NCBI GenBank assembly: GCA_019155205.2
Contig: JAHNZQ020003148.1
Coordinates: 439,103 to 503,102, forward strand
Origin: Gracilaria vermiculophylla
Taxonomy: Eukaryota > Rhodophyta > Florideophyceae > Gracilariales > Gracilariaceae
Reading direction: 5' to 3'
DNA: 64,000 nucleotides
Position 1 is the stretch's first letter. Each line of letters starts with the position of its first letter. Shown here in pieces: positions 20,340-30,599 of this stretch. The notes beneath the pieces were generated by a model. The model had not been told where the DNA came from. It made no database searches and saw only the letters and a program-made list of their open reading frames with translations. The translations under genes and the position numbers were made by a program.

Positions 20340-22793
20340 CTACCTCACAGAATCTGATTCCAAATCTTCAACAACAACTGCCTTCTTCCCTTGCGCGACT
20401 CCGTCTTCTGATGGCACGCTTAGTTGTTCTGCCGGCTCGTAGATGTCCTCTGTGTCGTCCTTAGGGGTTGAGCCGAGTGGGATATCCTCACTCTTCACAT
20501 CAGACTCAACGGGTAGGAGCTCCGGTTCTTCGCTCTCATCCTCTTCTTTTAATTCTTCTTCAGCTTTCGAAGACTTTGGCTGTTGTTCATGAAGCGTGCG
20601 CGATCGTGATTCTCTGAAAATTGACCCAATGGTGGCAGTCACATCGTCCGCTACACCTATCTCCGAGAGATTCTCAGATCTGGCCTCCTCTACCAAGGAG
20701 TTAACTTCATCAAGAGGGGTTCCATAGTCTAACAGAACAGCTCCACCTAAAAGTAATGAAGCCTCAAGTAGCTCAGGAACAATAGCCGTGGCACCTGCCG
20801 CCTGCAGCAGTTTCTGATGTTTGGCATCGCGAGCGCGACAAAACACCTTAACTTCTTCAAACTCTCGGCGAATGTTTTGAACGGCTCTCAACGCTTGTTC
20901 CGGATCGTCAAGCGTGACGACGACAGCACGGGCTCTTTCAACGCCAGCAACTCTTAAAACCTCAGGACGAGAGGCGTCGCCAAAGAACACTGGCAAGCCC
21001 TTATTACGTGCATCAATGACTCGTGTTGGAGACATATCAAATGCCATATATCTCACAAGTTTGGCATCGAGCATTTCACAAACGGACTGACCAACACGGC
21101 CCCAGCCAGCGACCATGACGAAGTCGCGAGCATCAGCAGTGTCAGCGTCCTCCATACGTACACCGATAAGACCTCTCTTTTTCTCCAGTTGAGAAGATAT
21201 CTGCCGCCCAGCTGCAGCTAGAAGCGGTGTCACTGCCATAGATATAGCCACGACAAGCAACAACAGCTGACTCAAGTCGGTAGGCAGCACGCCAACTGAT
21301 AGCCCAAGCCCGAATATAACAAATGCAAACTCTCCCCCTTGAGAAAGAAGCAATCCAGTGCGTAGAGCAGACCCGACACTGAGACCAAATGCAACACCAG
21401 CGGCGGCGATAACGCTAGCCTTAATAGCCAACAACCCCGATACCAGAGAAATCACCTTGCTCATATTGGCCCATGCCAGATTAAGGTCAATAGAAAAGCC
21501 AACAGTCATGAAGAATAAGCCGAGTAGAAGTCCGCGGAACGGCTGAATATCCGCCTCAACTTGATGCCTGAACTTGGTTTCCGCAAGCATGACGCCCGCC
21601 AAAAAAGCTCCAAGAGTATCGCTCAATCCAAGCATCTGTGTCAGTGAAGAAGTACCGAGAACGGTGAGAAGGATCACTGCGATGAAGGCTTCCGGACTCC
21701 TAGCGCGGGCAACAAACCGAAAGAGAGGTTGCAAAGCGTTGTTGCCCATGAAAATAATGAAAGCGAGAGCCAGAACTGCTTTGACACTTGCAATACTGAC
21801 GGCGCGCAAAACGGCTGCCGGTGCTCCCGATCCAGCTAGAAGAGGGATGAGGACAAGAACAGGGACGACTACGAGGTCTTGAAACAAGAGGATACCGAAC
21901 GCGGCGCGGCCGAAGCGAGTGCCAACTTCACCACGTTCAGAGAGCAGCTGGAGCACAAACGCGCTGGAGCTCAAGGCCAGGGCCGCGCCGACAATGATGG
22001 CGGCTTGAGATGTGATGCCCGCAGCGATAGCGGCGGCGGTGATTATGGCGCCCGTGACAAAGAACTGGGCGGTGCCTAGGCCGAACACATCCGCGCGGAG
22101 AGACTTGAGCTTGGACGTAGAGAGCTCGAGACCCATCTCGAAGAGAAAGAAGACGACACCGAGTTCGGCAAGGGCCTTGGTTGTGCGTACATCGTTGACG
22201 AGGGCGAAGCCATTCGGCCCCAAGGCAACTCCGGCAGCTAGGAAGCCAAGAATAGGTGAAATGCCGAGGCGGCGCGCGAGCGGGATGATGATGACTGTGG
22301 CGATGAGTAGCACGAGCGCATCGTTAACTGCATGTTGATGGGAATCATGAGAGTGGTGAAGCAAGGACAGTAACGAAGAGCGAAGGCGGTCGATTCGGGC
22401 CGGCAGGGTGGCGAGAAAGTCGCGATGAGTGTCAGATTGCTTGGCGGACGAGTCGGGTTGTTGGTCTTTAGAAGGTGATGCGGCCGGGGTAACGGCGATG
22501 GCGCTCGCAACGGCGATGCGTCTCGATGTAAAGGCGGCTGGCACAGCGGGGGACGAGGACAAATCGGGGGGCTGGAAGGCGCGCGAAGGCGGCGGACGCA
22601 GGACGTGAGCGGCGATGGCGGCCACGGCCAGGGCGGTGCGCCATGGCGAGCGCGCGGGCTGCGGCGGCGGGGGAGGGCGATTTGAGTGAGCAACGGCGCG
22701 CAGCTGCAGCCTGCGGCGCTCGACGGGGAGCGGCGCGGAAGAGCCGCGCAGCGGAAGCGCGGCGATGAAGGCCGCGGACGGGGGAGGCGGCAT
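20340..22793 (-). CDS. KEA: Plastid KEA-type K+/H+ antiporter with RCK domain
   Basis: A cation/proton antiporter of the CPA2 family. The ATG at 22793 gives 817 residues with an Ala/Pro/Arg-rich transit-like N-terminus. The frame is also open to an ATG at 23132 (930 residues), but that part is low-complexity and reaches the promoter of the divergent cullin gene. Twelve or so hydrophobic segments follow, with KALAELGVVFFLFEMGLELS, ALALSSSAFVLQLLSERG and GILLFQDLVVVPVLVL, as in KEA1-3. A TrkA-N/RCK domain with the nucleotide motif VAGWGRVGQSV and FFGDASRPEVL regulates transport. A long Glu-rich C-terminal tail ends the protein. Plant KEAs tune stromal or lumenal pH and K+, for example relaxation of photoprotection by KEA3; which membrane is used here is not shown. 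Confidence 0.94.
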   Translation of the reverse strand: MPPPPSAAFIAALPLRGSSAPLPVERRRLQLRAVAHSNRPPPPPQPARSPWRTALAVAAIAAHVLRPPPSRAFQPPDLSSSPAVPAAFTSRRIAVASAIAVTPAASPSKDQQPDSSAKQSDTHRDFLATLPARIDRLRSSLLSLLHHSHDSHQHAVNDALVLLIATVIIIPLARRLGISPILGFLAAGVALGPNGFALVNDVRTTKALAELGVVFFLFEMGLELSTSKLKSLRADVFGLGTAQFFVTGAIITAAAIAAGITSQAAIIVGAALALSSSAFVLQLLSERGEVGTRFGRAAFGILLFQDLVVVPVLVLIPLLAGSGAPAAVLRAVSIASVKAVLALAFIIFMGNNALQPLFRFVARARSPEAFIAVILLTVLGTSSLTQMLGLSDTLGAFLAGVMLAETKFRHQVEADIQPFRGLLLGLFFMTVGFSIDLNLAWANMSKVISLVSGLLAIKASVIAAAGVAFGLSVGSALRTGLLLSQGGEFAFVIFGLGLSVGVLPTDLSQLLLLVVAISMAVTPLLAAAGRQISSQLEKKRGLIGVRMEDADTADARDFVMVAGWGRVGQSVCEMLDAKLVRYMAFDMSPTRVIDARNKGLPVFFGDASRPEVLRVAGVERARAVVVTLDDPEQALRAVQNIRREFEEVKVFCRARDAKHQKLLQAAGATAIVPELLEASLLLGGAVLLDYGTPLDEVNSLVEEARSENLSEIGVADDVTATIGSIFRESRSRTLHEQQPKSSKAEEELKEEDESEEPELLPVESDVKSEDIPLGSTPKDDTEDIYEPAEQLSVPSEDGVAQGKKAVVVEDLESDSVR

Positions 22794-23236
22794 GGCGGGC
22801 GAGCGGGCGGGCGAGCGGACGGGCGACGGGCGGGGGGAAAGCGGGCGAGGGTCGGCGCGCAATATGCGCCAGTCGCAAAACGGGTTGTTCGCTTCGGTAT
22901 CTTGTGGCGTAGAGAAACTTGATCTGCCGCGCCCTCCATGGCACGGCGCGTGGGCTGTAAGAGCGGGAGGCTGTAAGGTGGCAGGCGGAACGGCACGTGG
23001 ACAAGCACCCACCGCGGGAGGGCGCTGCTTGCGGACGTGACGCGGGGCGCACGGTGGCCGCGGCTGCGCATCCCACTCCACGTGCGTCGCGGCTGTAGGC
23101 TGGGCGCTGCTACCTTCGACGGGGGTATCCATAGTCGCTCAGACCGCCACCGCCGTCGCCACGCGTGCCGCCATCGTCGTCGCCGCGCGCGCCGCCTCCA
23201 CCCGCTTTCCTTCGGCTCGTCGCGTTTCGACTGCCC
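22794..23236. promoter_or_regulatory. Divergent KEA/CUL4 promoter region
   Basis: A 443-bp very GC-rich spacer between the preferred start codons. Long open frames cross it on both strands (one up to 486 codons from 23698), a composition effect. No TATA box was seen. Confidence 0.55.
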
Positions 23237-25516
23237 ATGGCCAGTGGCGCCGCCAATGCGTCGCGCGCCAGCGCGTCGCGCTCCACGCCCGCGCAGCGCG
23301 CCCGCTCCGGTGCGCCGCGCAAGATGCGCATCCGCAGCTACGACCGCAAGCCCGCCGTGCCGCCCGAGCTCTTCCGCCACGCTTGGTCCGTGCATCTGCA
23401 GCCCGCCGTCGACGCCGTCCACCAGAGCCGCCCCGTCACCGCCTCCCTGCAGGAGCTGTACGGCCACGTGCATGACGTCGTCCTGCATCGCCATGCGCCT
23501 GTGCTCTACGCCGCCTTGCGCGACGCCTGTGACCGCCACATCGCCTCCAGCATTGCCAAGCTGGCTGCCGTGCGCGCGGGCGAGCGCGCCTTTCTCGACG
23601 CCGTTTTGGCCGAGTGGGATGCCTTCTGCGCTCACATGCTGCGCATTCGAGAGATCTTTCGCTACCTGGACAGAACCTATATTGTTCACGCCGCTCACCC
23701 CGAGGCGCGTTCTTTCTGGGACATGGGTCTCCTCTTATTTCGCAATCATTTCTCAACCGCACCCAATCTGCAGAATCACACCGTCCACTGCCTTCTCTCG
23801 CTCATTAACAGTGAGCGCGACGGCGATGCCGTCGACGTCTCTCTCATTCGAAATCTTCTACAGATGTTCACCGCCATAGGCACATATGACAAGGCCTTTG
23901 AGAAACCCTTTTTGGCCGCCACAGACACGTACTATCGCAACGAGGCGCACAATCTCATTGCCTCACGAGACGTACCGGCATATCTCAAACACGCCGAACA
24001 TCGTATCTACGACGAATCTCAACGCTCTCTACGAACTCTTGATCCGCGAACTCGCAATCCACTCATCTCAACCGTCGAAATGCGTCTGGTCTCTGACCAT
24101 GTTCACACTCTACTCGAGAACGGCTTCAGTTCAATGTGCGACGACCACCGCAAAGATGACCTAAAGCGTTGCTACGTCGTCCTTTCACGCGCCAGCGACC
24201 ATATGCCTCCAGACTCTGACTCCCCGAACGAGCTCATGAAATCCCGACTCATTGACTACGTAAAGAAAGTTGGTCGCGCCATCGTCATGGACAAATCAAA
24301 GGACCCAGAGATGGTTCAGTCCCTGCTCAATTTGAAGTCCAGGCTTGATGACCTCGTCAATTACTCATTTGATGGCACGGAGGCGTTCAACATTGCCATC
24401 AATTTTGCCTTCGAATCCTTTGTAAACGCCCGGGAGAACAAGCCTGCAGAACTCATAGCCAAGTTTGTCGATGGCATTCTGCGGACAGGTAACAAAGGCT
24501 TTTCCGAGGAGCAACTAGAGTCTACGTTGGACAAGGCCCTTACGCTTTTCCGCTTTATTGATGGAAAAGACGTGTTTGAGGCCTTCTACAACAAGGATCT
24601 TGCTAAGCGTTTGCTTTACGACAAATCTGCAAGCTTGGATCTTGAAAAGAGTATGATTTCTAAACTAAAACAAGAATGTGGGCCTCAGTTCACATCCAAG
24701 CTGGAAGCCATGTTCCGAGATGTCGATGCTAGCAAGGACCTCATGCAGAGCTTTAGAACACACAAGATATCCAAAACTAAGCTACCCTCCGGCTTTGATC
24801 TCAACGTCTTCGTCTTGGAAGCTGCCAGATGGCCTCTTAGCACACAGCCCTCAAAAGTCAAGCTGCCTCAATTGCTAATGGATTGCCAAGAGGTCTTCAA
24901 GTTTTTTTACCTCACTAAACACAATGGTCGTAAACTTGCTTGGCAACATTTAGATGGATCATGCACTGTGAAGGCTCATTTTCCAGAGGGGACCAAAATC
25001 TTGCAACTCTCATTGTATCAGACTATTGTTATGGTTCTTTTCAATGACACTGACGAGATGTCATATCCTGACATCGCTGAGGCAACAGGTATTGACGAGC
25101 AACCCCTGAAACGAACTCTACTATCGTTGGCATGCGGAAAAGTTAGAGTTTTGCAAAAGAGGCCTAAAGGTCCTCGGATTGCATCTACTGATTCTTTTGT
25201 GTTTAACAAGAAGTTTTCTCATCGCCTAACAAAGCTCAAAATCAATGCGATCCAAATGAAAGAAACTGTCGAAGAGAATGCCGCTACGACTGAAAAGGTG
25301 TTCCAGGAAAGAAATTATCAGATCGACGCCGCTGTCGTGCGGATTATGAAGACAAGGCGAACATTGCAACATACTGCATTGCTGTCTGAAATATACAGTC
25401 AGTTGCGGTTCCCGCATAAGCCTGGAGATGTCAAGAAACGAATAGAGTCACTTATTGAACGCGAATATTTGGAAAGGGATGAAAACAACCCGCAGACTTA
25501 TCATTATTTGGCATAA
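23237..25516 (+). CDS. CUL4: Cullin, CUL4 type
   Basis: A 759-residue scaffold of a RING-cullin ubiquitin ligase. The ATG at 23237 is preferred; the frame is open from a GTG at 23165. Helical cullin repeats fill about residues 40-370, followed by the cullin-homology domain (FEAFYNKDLAKRLLYDKSAS) that binds RBX1, and the C-terminal winged helix. IQMKETVEENAATTEKVFQ and YQIDAAVVRIMKTRRTL match CUL4 closely; the Lys in VRIMK (about residue 705) is the NEDD8 site. The tail (RIESLIEREYLERDENNP) is complete. CUL4 works with DDB1 and DCAF receptors in DNA repair and chromatin control. No introns or lesions were seen. Confidence 0.96.
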   Translation: MASGAANASRASASRSTPAQRARSGAPRKMRIRSYDRKPAVPPELFRHAWSVHLQPAVDAVHQSRPVTASLQELYGHVHDVVLHRHAPVLYAALRDACDRHIASSIAKLAAVRAGERAFLDAVLAEWDAFCAHMLRIREIFRYLDRTYIVHAAHPEARSFWDMGLLLFRNHFSTAPNLQNHTVHCLLSLINSERDGDAVDVSLIRNLLQMFTAIGTYDKAFEKPFLAATDTYYRNEAHNLIASRDVPAYLKHAEHRIYDESQRSLRTLDPRTRNPLISTVEMRLVSDHVHTLLENGFSSMCDDHRKDDLKRCYVVLSRASDHMPPDSDSPNELMKSRLIDYVKKVGRAIVMDKSKDPEMVQSLLNLKSRLDDLVNYSFDGTEAFNIAINFAFESFVNARENKPAELIAKFVDGILRTGNKGFSEEQLESTLDKALTLFRFIDGKDVFEAFYNKDLAKRLLYDKSASLDLEKSMISKLKQECGPQFTSKLEAMFRDVDASKDLMQSFRTHKISKTKLPSGFDLNVFVLEAARWPLSTQPSKVKLPQLLMDCQEVFKFFYLTKHNGRKLAWQHLDGSCTVKAHFPEGTKILQLSLYQTIVMVLFNDTDEMSYPDIAEATGIDEQPLKRTLLSLACGKVRVLQKRPKGPRIASTDSFVFNKKFSHRLTKLKINAIQMKETVEENAATTEKVFQERNYQIDAAVVRIMKTRRTLQHTALLSEIYSQLRFPHKPGDVKKRIESLIEREYLERDENNPQTYHYLA

Positions 25517-25577
25517 TGCTGCTGTGTTGTTTTCGTGTTGTTGGCCTATTTCCTTGGTTTCGCGTTTTGGTGGTCAT

Positions 25578-25691
25578 CTCAAAGTTTCTAATCTCAACCG
25601 AACACAGGAGCCAAGGGTGATTTTTTATTAGGTACTCAAAGTTTCTTATCTGAACCGAACACAGGAACCAAGGCTGATTCTCTATTAGATC
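25578..25691. repeat. 57-bp tandem duplication
   Basis: Two adjacent 57-bp units (25578-25634 and 25635-25691), about 85-90% identical, each starting CTCAAAGTTTCT and containing CCGAACACAGGA. It lies just 3' of the cullin stop. Confidence 0.85.
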
Positions 25692-26010
25692 TCTCAATAG
25701 GATAAACAGTGGCTGGACCCACAAACTGGAACTACGACCACCACGACTTCTATCTGGTAAGGTTAGGCGCATATGGTGCGTGAAAGGTGCACAGGAAGAT
25801 TGTTAATCCCGGATGATGCCTAAATGAGAACTTCCATTGATGAATATCGAAGAATGAAGCTTCCGGCAATTCCGGTAAGCAGATGCGCACTGTGCTGCAG
25901 ATGCGAACTCCGCACTGTGGTGGTCGTTTTGGTGAACGGTTTTGTTTTTGAAGGAATACCAGTGCAGCACTCTGTCAGATTTGATAAAGCTGATTTCCGC
26001 GGTGGCCCGA

Positions 26011-26364
26011 ATGTTTGAGGATGATATGAGTCAAGGACTCGGGGGTGCGTCATCTCACACTATTTGTGATATGGAAATGTTTAGAATTTGGGCCCCTGTA
26101 TCAACATTATGGAAGGCCCTCGAGGCCATTTGCTGGGACGAAACCATTAGATATAAGTTGTCAATAGTAATAGATAAAAAAGGAAGCTGCCAGTTTACCT
26201 TTGGTACGTTCCAGACGTTGATTCAAATACGCATCTCAACCTCCGATTATTTGCATACTGACATACTTCGCAGCGAGCCCTTCCGATATGATTCTGCAGT
26301 AGAATGGGATCCACACTTCCATAACCTGCTGTCGACAACCGCAACTCCCGTTGGGTTGCGCTGA
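26011..26364 (+). CDS. Hypothetical 117-codon ORF
   Basis: An ATG-initiated frame (MFEDDMSQGLGGASSH) ending 13 bp before the methyltransferase ATG, in a different frame. No domain is recognised. It could be leader sequence of the methyltransferase transcript. Weak support. Confidence 0.25.
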   Translation: MFEDDMSQGLGGASSHTICDMEMFRIWAPVSTLWKALEAICWDETIRYKLSIVIDKKGSCQFTFGTFQTLIQIRISTSDYLHTDILRSEPFRYDSAVEWDPHFHNLLSTTATPVGLR

Positions 26365-26377
26365 TCCGGTTCGCAAT

Positions 26378-27853
26378 ATGAAAAAAGGGAGAACGTTCCT
26401 ACGCCTCATAAGAATCGCTGTATTGGTCTTGTTCATAGTGGCATTCTTTCTTCGGTTCAGATCCCCACCTTTTCCAAAGCTAACAGCGTGCGCGGATCCG
26501 TTCTACGTGAGAGTGCCAAACACGGTCAATACTCCGCACATCACGTCGAAATGGCCATGCATAGTAATACCTCCGAAGAACTATACCCCACCCCTTTCCC
26601 GCCCTCGCTCGCTTTGGCGTACTCCGTTGGCCAATGTCGGTGAGCTTGACACAAGTAACCCCGAGTATCGACTTCATCTTGCAAACCAAAGATGGGCGCG
26701 ACTAGAGGCACATGAGATCAACATACGCGAAGAGGGTGGAACTTCTGGCAGATCATTTACAGACAACTTTGTATATGTGAAGTTCTTACTTCAACAGCTC
26801 AAACCCATATCTCGGTGTGCACCTGATTCCCCTCTCGTGATGTTGGATACGGGAGCCGGTATAGGCTCCGTTGCAGCAGCTCTGGTTGATAAACGTGGTG
26901 GGGATGGCGCTATCAAAGCGCTCTCTTACGTTTGGCCGGATGATTACCTTAGATTGCAAACGATCATCTCCGACAGAGGACTTCCTTCTTTCTTGGCCAA
27001 CTTCACAGGATCATTACCGTTTCCTTCTTCGACATTCGATATCGTACACTGTAAATGGTGTTGGCATCACATCGCAGGTTACGGCACATGGTTGAAGGAG
27101 GTTAATCGTCTGTTGATACCAGGAGGTTTCTTCATTTTTACTTTTGCTCCGGAAGGAACAGAGTTGCTTGAGCATCCGAGATGGGAAAAAGCATTGGCCC
27201 AACAGCCCTTTATATGCAAAAGAGTCCATAGAATCGTTACTATGTGCCAAAAGCATCGTGCCGTGGCCAAAAAGGAGAACAATGGGGATCGTTTCCGAAG
27301 AGCAGTATACTGCCCCAAGGGCCTTGAGAAGTCGATGTCGAGATCGAAAAGGAGGCTTCAAGCCAGAATGCTGAATGTGGAGAACGAGCTCATGCTGACA
27401 GCCAAAGCGATGAAAGAGGAATCAAAAAATAGCACGGCGAGAGTTTTGAATGTTAACTGTCCAGATGCGGTACTGTGCAAGAGTTTGGATTCTATTCCCA
27501 ACGTTAGTGTGCTTCATGTGAATCAAAAGTCTCAGAACCAAGTTGTGAGAGGCATTCTCAGCCTAGGAGGCCTGGGAATGTTGCACGAATGGAAGAATAA
27601 TGTTCCTGTGTATCCACGATCATTTGATGTTGTGATCCTTGGCTGCAATCGACGATCAAAGCATTTTCTCGGGCAACAACAGTTTTGGTTTGAACTCAAT
27701 CGAGTGCTCAGACCGGGGGGTTTGGTAATTCTGATGAGAAGTTTTTGTCGATGGTACTTCAGTATGCCTGTGAAACCGCTTGGGTTTCACACGAAGAGGA
27801 TTACGAACGACTTCTATCTTTCAAGAAGACTCGAAATGCGAGAATTCACATGA
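26378..27853 (+). CDS. Membrane-anchored methyltransferase, plant-PMT-like
   Basis: A 491-residue protein starting at the ATG at 26378 (MKKGRTFLRLIRIAVLV). Basic residues then a single hydrophobic segment at about residues 9-27 give a type II signal anchor, as in Golgi enzymes. Two methyltransferase-like halves follow. The first has SAM motif I (LDTGAGIGSVAAAL, about 156-168), then FDIVHCKWCWHHIAGYGTW and EVNRLLIPGGFFIF. The second has FDVVILGCNRR and ELNRVLRPGGLVILM. The motif order matches the plant PMT/QUA2 family (DUF248), which methylates wall polysaccharides in the Golgi. A red-algal role in galactan methylation is possible but is inference. A truncated inverted copy is at 661-1897. Confidence 0.85.
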   Translation: MKKGRTFLRLIRIAVLVLFIVAFFLRFRSPPFPKLTACADPFYVRVPNTVNTPHITSKWPCIVIPPKNYTPPLSRPRSLWRTPLANVGELDTSNPEYRLHLANQRWARLEAHEINIREEGGTSGRSFTDNFVYVKFLLQQLKPISRCAPDSPLVMLDTGAGIGSVAAALVDKRGGDGAIKALSYVWPDDYLRLQTIISDRGLPSFLANFTGSLPFPSSTFDIVHCKWCWHHIAGYGTWLKEVNRLLIPGGFFIFTFAPEGTELLEHPRWEKALAQQPFICKRVHRIVTMCQKHRAVAKKENNGDRFRRAVYCPKGLEKSMSRSKRRLQARMLNVENELMLTAKAMKEESKNSTARVLNVNCPDAVLCKSLDSIPNVSVLHVNQKSQNQVVRGILSLGGLGMLHEWKNNVPVYPRSFDVVILGCNRRSKHFLGQQQFWFELNRVLRPGGLVILMRSFCRWYFSMPVKPLGFHTKRITNDFYLSRRLEMREFT

Positions 27854-28511
27854 GCGCTGAGTAGCGGTCAGAATGGGAAGGGGACTCATCCTCATCCTCA
27901 ACTGTAAACAGCTATTCATTAACAGCTCCAACGCCATATTTTTGCCTTGCAGGGAAGAACATTCTCTTGTTTATCAGAGTTCATTCAGTGCTACCATCAC
28001 CTCTTGCAGATTGGAGTGATATCTCGGATTGGACATGTATCTTTTCCAAAACTGGGGTGCCGATTTGTACCAACAGGAACACCCAGTTTTCGATCACACA
28101 TGTATCACCATGAAACCTTGACCGTGGTTTATAGGTTCAAGAGCTCTTTGACGTCCCATTTTTGATGCCCAAGCCGGAAACCCAAGCGCAAAACCTCCCA
28201 TGTCTTCCCATCACTATGATTCGATACAATACGTATCGGTACTGGTCATTGCGCAGCAATGCGATACTCGTTACTGCTACCATCGACTGTATCCTTTTGC
28301 CGTCTGTTTGAAAATATCTTGTCTCGTTCCCTCTTGTATTGCGTCCGTTCAGCGGCTTTGCTCGGTGCTATGAGCAATACTTCCAGCTCGCGTTGTACTC
28401 CTACCTGGTTTACTGAGAAAAGAGTGCCCAATCGACGACCAAGGTTCCCTACTGTAAACGCTCTTTGTTCTTTTGTTACCCAGATCTTTCATTTTCACAA
28501 CATGCACAAAA
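26635..28511 (+). repeat. Right arm of the ~1.9 kb inverted duplication
   Basis: Counterpart of 1-1897. It extends about 650 bp past the methyltransferase stop and ends at the scaffold gap. The non-coding 3' flank is as well conserved between arms as the coding part, suggesting a recent segmental event. Confidence 0.9.
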
Positions 28512-28611
28512 NNNNNNNNNNNNNNNNNNNNNNNNNNNNNNNNNNNNNNNNNNNNNNNNNNNNNNNNNNNNNNNNNNNNNNNNNNNNNNNNNNNNNNNNN
28601 NNNNNNNNNNN
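28512..28611. other. Scaffold gap (100 N)
   Basis: Exactly 100 N, a conventional placeholder length, so the true distance is unknown. Confidence 1.
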
Positions 28612-28624
28612 GCGGCGGTGTACT

Positions 28625-29062
28625 TTACTGTGCAATGTATTAGCCATTTACGCAGCAATGCCGCTCAAGCGACGAGGGAATTGACAAGCTGCTACCAACC
28701 GGATGTTCAGTGTGATAGGCAGCCTAAGAGGAATGTGCGATGTATGGACTCGATGTATGAGCTGGGTGTGTGCAATGTCCGGGGCATGTGAACACATGAC
28801 CAGCAACGATGTGCTGGTGGGCGCTTTTGATTTGGTATTGCTCACAACTTGGGTGCTGGATACACGTGGTCGGCGCTATCGCTCTTTCTGAGCGCAAGTA
28901 TGGTCAGACAGCGTTTGATGAGGAGTTATCGATATGGGCGCTTTTCAGATAGAGCGGTGCGTACATAACGTGCGGGACTCTAGCTAGCAATCGAGGGGAT
29001 GAGGAATTTTTGGAACTTTATGGTGCTGAGCATCGAACAAAACGACACGTTAAGCCACGTTG
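28625..29062. repeat. Inverted, degraded copy of 2420-2875
   Basis: Matches the reverse complement of the region-1 unknown coding remnant (for example MSGACEHMTSNDVLVGAFDL on the plus strand). Frames are more broken here. The order relative to the methyltransferase is not what a simple inverted repeat predicts. Confidence 0.8.
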
Positions 29063-30598
29063 CGCTCACAGAACAACAGAACATCCCTAAAGAAGAAGTG
29101 TTCGTTTGCCCTGCCTTCTTTCTTCTCCACAGCATCTTCTGATCGGATGCCAAAGCCGAAAAACCAAGACGCTGCCGACGTATAGCATGCAACCAATGAG
29201 GAACGTGGCCTCAGAATCTGCTACCAACCAAAACGAGTCAGTTGAGAATATTCTCACAATTGCCAGTTCCATGTGCTTATCGCGGCCCTTCGCCAATCCA
29301 AAAGTGGCCGCAACATCGAAACCCACCAATCCCAACTTCTCTGAGACATGTTAATCCCAAACTATGGCGCGCACATTCAAATTGCAATAAGAATACTCTT
29401 GATATTACTAGCGTCTAGGCTTAATCGCTCTCAATACTGAAGTAGTTCGGGTCATCTTTACTATTCTATTTCGCTGCATTAAAAACATTGATCGCTCACA
29501 TCACGCCCGGTAGCCGAAAAAATGATGGTCCCAATTACAAAAAGTATGTATCAAGCTTAAACTTCACAAATAAATGAAGTGATGATAATAATAATGCTAG
29601 TAATGTCTCTCTATATTATGGAAAGCCTTTTCTTCTGCAGCGATAGATGGTTTTTGGACTTGCGTACTACTTCTAAAAGTCACATATTCGTGCCAAGACT
29701 GCAACAGCTGAGAACCAATCTTTCGTTCATCGGGGTTTGTGTCGTTTTCGGGGATCGGAAACATTTTTGAAGCATGTTTTTTTTCTGACTACACCTGTGA
29801 AACAGATCAGAGAGCGTATTTTTATTCGCTACAGTCAACAAATACTTTCTTCCATTCCGGAACAATAAAAACGCATTCAATATATGCAAATGCGCACTAT
29901 TGTAAATAGGTGTAGTACAGAGCTTAGGATAAACTTGAGTAAACGCACTGTTGTTTTATCTCGATGACTCGGCTTGACTTCTATCATTCATCAAACCTGG
30001 TCTGCAATTCTTTCTTATATAGTGTTCTCATGATGTTCTATAGTCTTCTAGAACTTCTAATAGTTTCTATCATAAAGCATAAAATACTTCTACATAATTT
30101 CTTTTATAGAACCTTCTAGAAGTCTCTAGATATTAGCAGTTTCTAGTTGCTTCCTAGAAGCTTCTAGATGCTTCTACAACACGCACCTCATCATCTTCTG
30201 GCGGGCAAATCTCATTAACTTCTTATTCTTGCAGTCGCATGTGCCTGTAAGCTCGTGCTATCCACCGTCACCGTTTTCGGTTTCCTCGGCAGGATAGAGA
30301 ATTTGCAATGGAGAAAAAAGGCGAGTTGTGCGGGGATTTTCAAGTTACCGAATCATGTTGAAGCTCCAAGTGAGCTCAAAGCCAGCCATTGACTCAATTG
30401 TAATACCAATCTTGATGGTGAGTACAGGCCAGTGAACATTATGCAGTCCATTGACGTACGCGCACTGCACCCTTTATCTGTTCTAAGGGTCTATGCTGAA
30501 TTTTTTAAACTTCAAAAGAGTACAGATTGTGACAAACATTTTGCAAGTTACAATTTATTTTCTGTGACGTCGAAAGACAGTGTCTCAACCTCACTACA
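29063..30598. other. Intergenic, AT-rich, no supported gene
   Basis: About 1.5 kb. A minus-strand open stretch at about 29087-29340 is hydrophobic at its end (FLIGCMLYVGSVLVFRLWHP) but has no ATG and no recognisable family. The TTCTAGAA-rich cluster at 30030-30180 is listed separately. Confidence 0.5.
30030..30180. promoter_or_regulatory. Cluster of TTCTAGAA / heat-shock-element-like motifs
   Basis: The stretch repeats TTCTAGAA-type inverted units. At 30109-30121 GAAccTTCtaGAA fits the three-unit heat shock element exactly, and similar units occur near 30045 and 30160. There is no clear gene downstream, so it may instead be a degenerate simple repeat. Confidence 0.35.
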
Positions 30599-30599
30599 A

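Noticed and set aside
22794..23132. KEA start at the upstream ATG (23132)
   Set aside because: The extra 113 residues are Pro/Arg-rich with no family similarity and reach within 105 bp of the CUL4 start.
22238..23698. 486-codon minus-strand frame and other long frames over the KEA/CUL4 spacer
   Set aside because: It overlaps the real KEA and CUL4 frames in a very GC-rich stretch where stop codons are rare; the residues are low-complexity Arg/Pro/Ala.
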